Source: Acidisarcina sp.
GTDB taxonomy: Bacteria; Acidobacteriota; Blastocatellia; Pyrinomonadales; Pyrinomonadaceae
Assembly (NCBI GenBank): GCA_021155145.1
Contig: JAJNPX010000070.1
Coordinates: 1 to 7,704 of the forward strand
DNA: 7,704 nt
Direction of reading: 5' to 3'
Numbering within the stretch: the stretch's first letter is position 1; each line of letters opens with the position of its first letter. Under the pieces are notes generated by a model. That model was not told the DNA's origin and made no database searches. It was given only the letters and a program-made list of their open reading frames with translations. Position numbers and translations under genes: made by a program. Below are positions 1 to 5,665 of this stretch, piece after piece.

Positions 1-458
1 CCTTGGCCGATGCGGACCGGCTGGAGATCAAGAACGATGTTCTTACGTTGTCGCGGGAGGACAAGCCGCTTCTGAGATTTAAGAAAGCGGCCGGTGAAGA
101 CCGAGGAAGTGCGACGAGTCTGACCGCACATAAGTGGGTCCTAAAGCGGATCGGTGACAGGGAGATCGCGCTTGGCCCGGATGTTCCGTTCCTGAACTTC
201 GATGCTGAAAAGGGATCGGCGGGCGGAAACACCGGATGCAACGTGTTCGGCGGAAATTATGCGGCCGATGGGGCTTCGATAACTTTCAGTCAGTTGATCT
301 CAACGATGCGGGCATGCGAAGCGGACGAAAGGATGTCGATCGAGCGGGGTTTTTTGGACGGCCTTCGAAACGCGAAGAACTTCGAGATAAAAGGGGATCG
401 GCTGCTGGTAAGGGCCGGCAATGAGACGATTCTCGAATTCGAAGCGATCGCAAAGTAA
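1..458 (+). CDS. META-domain (HslJ-like) protein, C-terminal part, 5' truncated
   Basis: The reading frame is open from the left edge and stops with TAA at 456-458, giving about 152 visible residues. The first possible start is a TTG at base 3, but the gene very probably begins outside the window. Counting from that TTG, residues 43-148 form one META domain: a W-x-L opening (W45), the GCN-x-F-x-G motif (C79), an S-T-M-R-A-C segment (C105), a conserved Glu (E114) and a closing strand ILEF. Residues 3-28 (LEIK, then LLRFKK) repeat the pattern of the closing strands (FEIK, then ILEFEA), so they look like the tail of a preceding META domain. The family includes E. coli HslJ, an outer-membrane-associated heat-shock protein linked to novobiocin resistance. 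META proteins are often lipoproteins or exported, but the N-terminus needed to judge that is missing here. The domain call is firm; the cellular role is unknown. Confidence 0.85.
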   Translation, partial: LADADRLEIKNDVLTLSREDKPLLRFKKAAGEDRGSATSLTAHKWVLKRIGDREIALGPDVPFLNFDAEKGSAGGNTGCNVFGGNYAADGASITFSQLISTMRACEADERMSIERGFLDGLRNAKNFEIKGDRLLVRAGNETILEFEAIAK

Positions 459-463
459 GGTAT

Positions 464-491
464 GGCGGGCTCGGGCATTCATCAGCCCGCC
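464..491 (+). terminator. Rho-independent terminator after the META gene
   Basis: A perfect 8-bp stem, GGCGGGCT at 464-471 and AGCCCGCC at 484-491, encloses a 12-nt loop and is followed by TTTCTTATT. It starts five bases after the META gene stop. The GC-rich stem and T-rich tail fit an intrinsic terminator reading on the plus strand. Confidence 0.75.
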
Positions 492-530
492 TTTCTTATT
501 GCGATCGCATTGTCGTTGCGGGGAGTACAA

Positions 531-569
531 GGTGCCGCCGACCGACCTTGGGGGATCGAAAGCGGCACC
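531..569. repeat. 8-bp inverted repeat in the convergent intergenic region
   Basis: GGTGCCGC at 531-538 and GCGGCACC at 562-569 are perfect inverted copies separated by 23 bases. No T-tract follows on either strand, so it is not a typical terminator. It lies between two convergent genes and could be a structured 3' end of the minus-strand transcript. The function is not determined. Confidence 0.45.
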
Positions 570-574
570 CGAAA

Positions 575-591
575 TGCCCGCAATGCGGGCA
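575..591 (-). terminator. Possible weak terminator after the glucose dehydrogenase gene
   Basis: TGCCCGC at 575-581 and GCGGGCA at 585-591 form a perfect 7-bp stem with a 3-nt loop, starting three bases beyond the minus-strand stop codon. Read on the minus strand it is followed by only TTTCGG, so the U-tract is short. The position right after the stop supports a terminator or 3'-stabilising hairpin. The short tail keeps confidence moderate. Confidence 0.45.
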
Positions 592-594
592 ACG

Positions 595-1716
595 CTAGTT
601 AATGGCCGCCTTTGCCTCTGTCGCTACTTCGCAATATGCCTTTATGACGTCTTTGCCATTTGTCAGAACTTCAAAAAGCTGCTCATAGTTTTCGAGTCCC
701 TTGACAGGGTGCGTGAGGAGCTTTGAAAGCCATTCTCCATACTCGAGAACGGCAGCAGCCATATCGTTTGCCCCGGATTCGAAATACTCGCGGTTGGCGT
801 TGACCGTGCCGACCATCACCTTATTACCGAGAACGAATTCAAGGTTTATCTTATCGGCCGGGACTTCAACGACCCTGTTTCCGCCGGTTACGCTGGATAA
901 GATCAGAACCCCGTTCTTGGCCACCGCCTGCATAGCTTCGAAGACGATGGGCGAATAGCCTGTCGCTTCGAAAATGATGTCAAACGCGCCGTTTTCAGCT
1001 GCGTGATCCAGAAGCGGAGTCTCGGCAGTTGAAACATATTCTGCCCCGATCTCCTCAAGGAGGTCAGAATTCAAATACGGCTTCACGGTCTTTCCAAAGG
1101 CGACGACCTCGAGTCCCCGAAGCCTTAGGACCAGGGCGGCCAGCAAGCCGATCGTGCCCGCTCCGAGAACCGCAGCGCGTTTCGGTTTCCATACTTTAAG
1201 CCGCCGCTGGATCTCGTACGCCTGATGGATGCCCTTTTGGACGACCGTCATCGGCTCCAGCAGAACGCCCACATTCTTCAAACCCTTTGGGATCTTTACA
1301 ATAAAATCGGCATCGTCGACGTAGTACTCCGAAAGGAACCCGTGCCGGAGGTTGATCCCTCTTTCATAATAGATGTCGTCGGTCGTCATATCCGACGTGC
1401 CGATCAGATCATAGATACTATTCCCCGGTCGCCGTACCGTTGCGACCACGTAATCACCGGGCTTGAGCTCGTGCACGTTGTCTCCGACCTCTTCGACGAC
1501 CCCAAATCCTTCGTGGCCTATTACCAGAAAATCGTCTCCCGGCGGCGGGGCTCCGTACTCGGCATTATTTATCTCTTTATCGGTACCATCGACACCGACA
1601 CGAAGCACCTTGACCAGTACCCCGCGGCCGTTATCGATCGTCTGGATCGAAGGCTTTGGTATCTCTACGAGGTGCACTGAATCCGGAGTTCCAGGTCTTA
1701 CAGCAATTGCTTTCAT
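595..1716 (-). CDS. gdh: Glucose 1-dehydrogenase, haloarchaeal-type zinc MDR family
   Basis: This 373-residue protein matches, from memory, archaeal glucose dehydrogenases that oxidise D-glucose to glucono-1,5-lactone with NAD(P)+, the entry to Entner-Doudoroff-type or periphery sugar oxidation. It most resembles the Haloferax mediterranei enzyme: the VGVDGTDKE segment at 41-49, GHEG at 67-70, VRRP at 94-97, YYERGI at 116-121 and LLEP at 152-155. The inferred catalytic zinc ligands are D43 (where most MDR enzymes have Cys), H68 and E154, with E69 nearby. The structural-zinc lobe lacks its four cysteines; the protein has a single Cys near the C-terminus. The Rossmann motif GAGTIG is at 185-190. 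Basic residues K209 and K212 with no acidic residue after the second strand suggest NADP preference (inference). The ATG start gives the usual length and N-terminus (MKAIAV); no strong ribosome-binding site is seen. It is the last of three same-strand sugar genes, 59 bp after the nucleotidyltransferase. Other aldoses such as galactose or xylose are possible substrates. Confidence 0.88.
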   Translation of the reverse strand: MKAIAVRPGTPDSVHLVEIPKPSIQTIDNGRGVLVKVLRVGVDGTDKEINNAEYGAPPPGDDFLVIGHEGFGVVEEVGDNVHELKPGDYVVATVRRPGNSIYDLIGTSDMTTDDIYYERGINLRHGFLSEYYVDDADFIVKIPKGLKNVGVLLEPMTVVQKGIHQAYEIQRRLKVWKPKRAAVLGAGTIGLLAALVLRLRGLEVVAFGKTVKPYLNSDLLEEIGAEYVSTAETPLLDHAAENGAFDIIFEATGYSPIVFEAMQAVAKNGVLILSSVTGGNRVVEVPADKINLEFVLGNKVMVGTVNANREYFESGANDMAAAVLEYGEWLSKLLTHPVKGLENYEQLFEVLTNGKDVIKAYCEVATEAKAAIN

Positions 1717-1775
1717 AATTTATGTAGTTAGTTTACCGCACGAAACGCGCGGGCCTAAGGGTTTGGTTCTTATGT

Positions 1776-2750
1776 CTATGTACCAACGGCGCCGATCCAG
1801 TCCGGTTTGATGCCAAGTGAGGAAAGTGTTCCGATCACACGATTAGGTTCTCCCCAATCGCACCAACCGACATCTGCGACACGCATTACGATGAGTTTCG
1901 AGGCCGCCGGTTCAAGCACGCTCGTCGAAAAATTGGTCTCGTTCAACCAGGAGTAAATGGCAGCGATGACCGACGCCTCCGTTCGTTTTCCGATCATATC
2001 CTTCGACATATCAAACATTCGGAACATATCGGGCAGATACTGTCGAAACAGGTCGAGAAACGCCTTGGCCTTTCCGACCATGACGAAACTGTTCCAGAGG
2101 CAACCTTCGGACATCAACTTCTTTGCACCGGAGAGCGAAGGTTTTTCCCAGAATCGAGCCACGCGGCTAAAGCTCATCTTCATCTCTCCGAAGAGTGATT
2201 CCGACGGCTCGATCCAGCCATATGCCGTTTCGGGCTTTTCGGGTTCGATGCCTAACAGGATCACCGACTCGGAGTTCATTTCCGCGGCGGAATATGCAGA
2301 TTTGAGGTGTTCAAGAAAAGCCGCATCGTTCGCGAAGTAATGGTCTGAAGGAAAGAATCCGACGATCGCATCGGGATCTTTCCGGACGATGGCGAACAGG
2401 CTGAATAGGATCGCAGGTGCAGTGCCCTTATTGGCAGGCTGAACGACCAACTGTTCGGGCCGCGCATCCCACAGCGGCGCCTGATAGAAGCGCTCATGTT
2501 TCCTGGTCAGGCTGAAGAAAGTATTCTCGCGTGATATCAGCGCTGCCACCCGCTCACGGGTCCGTTCGAGCAGTGATCTTTCGCCAATGAGTGGGCAGAA
2601 TTGCTTCGGCCGGTCATCGCCAGAGATCAGGCTTGTTAAAGACCTCAGCCTTGAACCGTCGCCGCCGGCGAGAATTACCGCGAAATGATCGTCACGGGCG
2701 AATGACCCTCGGTGAGATCCGGGTATCTCGGATTGTCTTATATTCTTCAT
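1776..2750 (-). CDS. Mannose-1-phosphate guanylyltransferase-like sugar nucleotidyltransferase
   Basis: This 324-residue cytosolic enzyme has a GT-A-fold nucleotidyltransferase domain and probably makes GDP-mannose from mannose 1-phosphate and GTP. Visible motifs are LAGGDGSRL at 27-35 (nucleotide-binding loop), RPKQF at 47-51 (the Lys contacts phosphate in this family), QPANKGTAPA at 104-113, PSDH at 134-137 (metal-binding Asp), YGWIEP around 177-182, WEKP at 201-204, LWNSF at 218-222 and VGWCDWG at 294-300. The last two resemble the LWNSG and VGWSDWG motifs of ManC/CpsB-type enzymes. It lacks the C-terminal cupin isomerase domain of bifunctional ManC, so it would be monofunctional. The N-terminal 22 residues precede the fold and may be a loose extension. 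The ATG start lies only a few bases after a terminator U-tract, so its expression must come from read-through or a promoter that was not identified. Family assignment is strong; GTP/mannose specificity is inferred, and another NDP-sugar is possible. Confidence 0.82.
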   Translation of the reverse strand: MKNIRQSEIPGSHRGSFARDDHFAVILAGGDGSRLRSLTSLISGDDRPKQFCPLIGERSLLERTRERVAALISRENTFFSLTRKHERFYQAPLWDARPEQLVVQPANKGTAPAILFSLFAIVRKDPDAIVGFFPSDHYFANDAAFLEHLKSAYSAAEMNSESVILLGIEPEKPETAYGWIEPSESLFGEMKMSFSRVARFWEKPSLSGAKKLMSEGCLWNSFVMVGKAKAFLDLFRQYLPDMFRMFDMSKDMIGKRTEASVIAAIYSWLNETNFSTSVLEPAASKLIVMRVADVGWCDWGEPNRVIGTLSSLGIKPDWIGAVGT

Positions 2751-2754
2751 AGCT

Positions 2755-2791
2755 TCAAAACAAAAAAACAGGTGCGATCTTGCACCTGTTT
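2755..2791 (-). terminator. Strong Rho-independent terminator after the GH63 gene
   Basis: AAACAGGTGC at 2766-2775 and GCACCTGTTT at 2782-2791 form a perfect 10-bp stem with a 6-nt loop. Read on the minus strand, the second arm runs straight into TTTTTTTGTTTT. It lies 45 bp past the glucosidase stop codon. The T-run ends about six bases before the ATG of the next gene, an unusually tight placement. The A-run preceding the stem on the plus strand gives no useful U-tract in that direction, so the minus strand is the functional sense. Confidence 0.88.
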
Positions 2792-2835
2792 AATCAGCTA
2801 AACTGAAGCCTTTATTCCACCAACATCCGATCGGA

Positions 2836-5487
2836 TCATTCTCCGCTCTGATGCAGAAGTTTTGCTACCAATCCTGTCCAGCCGGTCTGATGGCTGGCGC
2901 CAACGCCGCGGCCATTGTCGCCGTGAAAATATTCGTAAAACAGGATGTGGTCGCGGAAATGCGGATCGTTCTGGAACTTTTCATTCTCGCCGAAAACCGG
3001 CCGCGTTCCATCGCCGTTTCTGAGGAAGATGTGAGAAAGACGGCGTGACAGATCTTGGGACACTTCCCAGAGGTTCATCATTACACCAGAGCCTGTCGGA
3101 CATTCGACCTTTAGGTCGTCGCCGTAATAATGGTGGAATCTTTGAAGCGACTCGATGAGCAGATAGTTGACCGGAAACCAGATCGGACCTCGCCAATTCG
3201 AGTTTCCGCCGAACAATCCGCTCGTCGATTCGCCCGGCTCATAATCTACGCGGTGTTCCTCACCTTTTACCTGAAGAATGTATGGATGATCCTTATGAAA
3301 CTTTGAAACGGCGCGAATACCGTGATCCGATAGGAACTCGCTCTCGTCCAACATTACCTTAAGTACCTTTTCAAGGCGTTCGCGATAGGCGACGGCGAGG
3401 AGCCTTCGCTCGCCCATTCCAGGCGTCCGCATACAGGAGACATTGTCGGTCAGGTCAGATCGATTCTCGATGAACCAATAGAGCCGCTGCTTGAAATCAG
3501 GCAGTTTATCGAGTATCTCGGGTTCAATTGTCCCAACGGCGAATAGCGGTATGAGCCCGACCATCGAACGCACCTTCAGCGGCCAGCTGCCCTCTCCGTG
3601 CATGTGCAGGACATCATAGTAGAATCCGTCGGCATCGTCCCAGAGCGAGATGCCGTCGTTCCCGAGCTTGTTCATGGCGTCCGAGATAAACAGGAAATGT
3701 TCCCAGAACTTGCTCGCGACGTCCTCATACGTGTCGTCCTCGGCGGCCAGCTCAAGGGCGATGGCGAGCATATTCAGGCAGTACATCGCCATCCAGCTTG
3801 TACAGTCAGACTGCGCCAGCTTGCCGCCCGTGGGCAGCGGACGCGAGCGGTCGAACACGCCGATATTATCGAGTCCGAGAAACCCGCCTTCAAATATGTT
3901 CATTCCCTCGCTGTCCTTTCGATTGACCCACCAGGTAAAGTTGATCATCAACTTTTGAAAGACGCGGGCCAGGAATTTTCGATCGCCGTATCCGCGCTGT
4001 TTCTTCTCGATCTGATAGACGCGAAGCGCGGCCCAGGCGTGAACCGGTGGATTCACATCGCTGAACGACCATTCGTAGGCCGGGATCTGGCCATTTGGAT
4101 GCATGTACCATTCACGGAGCATCAGGATCAACTGATTCTTTGCGAAATGGGGGTCGATCAGTGCAAGTGGTATGCAGTGGAAAGCTAGATCCCAGGCCGC
4201 GTACCAGGGGTACTCCCACTTGTCCGGCATCGAGATAACATCGGAATTGAACAGGTGCGGCCAATCGTGATTGCGGCCATGTTCTCGTGCTTCCGGCGGT
4301 TTGGGCATTGCCGGGTCGCCCTCGAGCCATTCCTTAACGACGTAGTGGTAATACTGTTTCGACCACAGCATTCCGGCGAAGGCCTGCCGCTGAACAAGCT
4401 TCGCATCGTCGGAAAGGTCTTCGCGGATCAATCCAGAGTAGAACTCGTCAGCCTCGCTCGCCCGCTGTTGAAAGATCGAGTCGAAGTCGGAAAAAGGAGA
4501 TCGCTTCGCCTTTGACTTTTGGGTTGAGGTATCAAGATCGGATAACCGCAATCTAAGGGTGACCTCCGATCTCGCCGGGATCTCGAGTGAAAAATTAGCC
4601 GCCGCCTTGGTGCCCCGTTTCTCAGAATTGACAGCAGTATCCTTTCCATGGATCAGATAATCATTGAACGCATCTTTTACGAATGGGGCCAGGTTTGGTG
4701 ATCCGAAGAGGCGTGCACTATTGGTCTCGTTCTCCGTGAAGAGAAGTTCGTGATCTCCTTCGATATACAGGTACCGCTTTCCGTATTCAGGACATTCGAT
4801 CTCGATCGCGCCGTGCTCAGTGGCTGCCTTCAGTTCGCAATTCGACTTGTTCCCGTACCAGGACCATCTATTTCGAAACCATATGGTGGGAAGCACATTG
4901 ATCGATGCACTTTCGGGGCCGCGGTTGGCGACCGTTATCTTAATGAGAATGTCCTCGGCATCGGCCTTCGCGTACTCGACGAATACGTCAAAATAGCGGT
5001 CGTCGTCAAAGATGCCGGTGTCGATCAACTCAAATTCGCCCTCTGTTTTACTGCGGTTTCGGTTCTCTTCGATCAAACGCAGATATGGAAATTCTGCTTG
5101 AGGATACTTGTACAGCATCTTCATGTAGGAGTGGGTCGGGGTGGAGTCGAGATAATAGTAGATCTCTTTCACGTCCTCGCCATGGTTTCCTTCGCTGCCC
5201 GTCAATCCGAAAAGCCGTTCCTTCAAGATCGGGTCTCTGCGGTTCCAAAGAGCGATCGAAAAGCAGATCCGCTGATGCCGATCACATATCCCGGCAAGGC
5301 CATCCTCGTTCCAGCGATAGGCGCGCGACCGGGCATGGTCGTGCGGGAAGAAATCCCATGCGGAACCATCGGGGCTGTAGTCTTCACGAACCGTCCCCCA
5401 GGCACGTTCACTCAGATACGGCCCCCATCGTTTCCAGTGTTTCTCGCGGTTATCCGATTCCTGCAGTCGTTTCTGTTCGGTGTTCAT
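2836..5487 (-). CDS. GH63/MGH1-like glucosidase (large bacterial form)
   Basis: This 883-residue protein belongs to the bacterial glucosidases related to mannosyl-oligosaccharide glucosidase (GH63) and to the MGH1-like hydrolase domain. Residues to about 340 form a beta-rich N-terminal domain with the family-specific segments [35 protein letters not shown] and THSYMK. From about 345 onward is the (alpha/alpha)6-barrel catalytic domain. By analogy with GH63 enzymes such as YgjK, the general acid is probably D433 in YPWYAAWD and the general base E852 in YEYFHGDNG, with WRGPIW at about 765-770 shaping the active site. No signal peptide is seen, so it is probably cytosolic and acts on an imported or storage glucoside. 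The ATG at 5487 is preferred because it gives the common short N-terminus before REKHWKRW; an in-frame TTG five codons upstream (5502) is possible. It is the first of three same-strand sugar genes, followed by a strong terminator. The natural substrate (alpha-glucoside, glucosylglycerate or other) cannot be told from sequence. Confidence 0.85.
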   Translation of the reverse strand: MNTEQKRLQESDNREKHWKRWGPYLSERAWGTVREDYSPDGSAWDFFPHDHARSRAYRWNEDGLAGICDRHQRICFSIALWNRRDPILKERLFGLTGSEGNHGEDVKEIYYYLDSTPTHSYMKMLYKYPQAEFPYLRLIEENRNRSKTEGEFELIDTGIFDDDRYFDVFVEYAKADAEDILIKITVANRGPESASINVLPTIWFRNRWSWYGNKSNCELKAATEHGAIEIECPEYGKRYLYIEGDHELLFTENETNSARLFGSPNLAPFVKDAFNDYLIHGKDTAVNSEKRGTKAAANFSLEIPARSEVTLRLRLSDLDTSTQKSKAKRSPFSDFDSIFQQRASEADEFYSGLIREDLSDDAKLVQRQAFAGMLWSKQYYHYVVKEWLEGDPAMPKPPEAREHGRNHDWPHLFNSDVISMPDKWEYPWYAAWDLAFHCIPLALIDPHFAKNQLILMLREWYMHPNGQIPAYEWSFSDVNPPVHAWAALRVYQIEKKQRGYGDRKFLARVFQKLMINFTWWVNRKDSEGMNIFEGGFLGLDNIGVFDRSRPLPTGGKLAQSDCTSWMAMYCLNMLAIALELAAEDDTYEDVASKFWEHFLFISDAMNKLGNDGISLWDDADGFYYDVLHMHGEGSWPLKVRSMVGLIPLFAVGTIEPEILDKLPDFKQRLYWFIENRSDLTDNVSCMRTPGMGERRLLAVAYRERLEKVLKVMLDESEFLSDHGIRAVSKFHKDHPYILQVKGEEHRVDYEPGESTSGLFGGNSNWRGPIWFPVNYLLIESLQRFHHYYGDDLKVECPTGSGVMMNLWEVSQDLSRRLSHIFLRNGDGTRPVFGENEKFQNDPHFRDHILFYEYFHGDNGRGVGASHQTGWTGLVAKLLHQSGE

Positions 5488-5665
5488 AATTGCTCTGGAC
5501 AAATGAGGTTAACTTCTCAGTAAATTCCTACTCATGGGGGGAGTATTCCATACATCATCTCTTAAGCGGGGACGTGGGTGGTCTCGAATGAAGGAAGGCC
5601 ACTGAGTTTCACCCTAATCTTCATTTTGTTAGGCGTTGTCTGTAGTGTGTTTGAATGATCTGACC

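Noticed and set aside
444..508. Two GCGATCGC octamers, resembling the cyanobacterial HIP1 palindrome
   Set aside because: Only two copies were noticed, and the gene content points to Acidobacteriota, so there is no support for a cyanobacterial source.
1736..1752. Short hairpin (7 bp with one G-U pair, 3-nt loop) between the nucleotidyltransferase and dehydrogenase genes
   Set aside because: It has no U-tract on the minus strand and is too short to call a terminator or riboswitch.
3598..4188. 196-codon open frame on the plus strand
   Set aside because: It lies antisense within the catalytic domain of the glucosidase, with no family resemblance and no ribosome-binding site of note.
4750..5523. 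257-codon open frame on the plus strand opposite the glucosidase gene
   Set aside because: It is fully antisense to a conserved enzyme whose motifs run throughout the region; its translation shows no recognisable domain and it is best explained by codon bias.
5488..5665. Possible promoter for the glucosidase gene
   Set aside because: Several AT-rich hexamers occur, but none forms a convincing -35/-10 pair with proper spacing.
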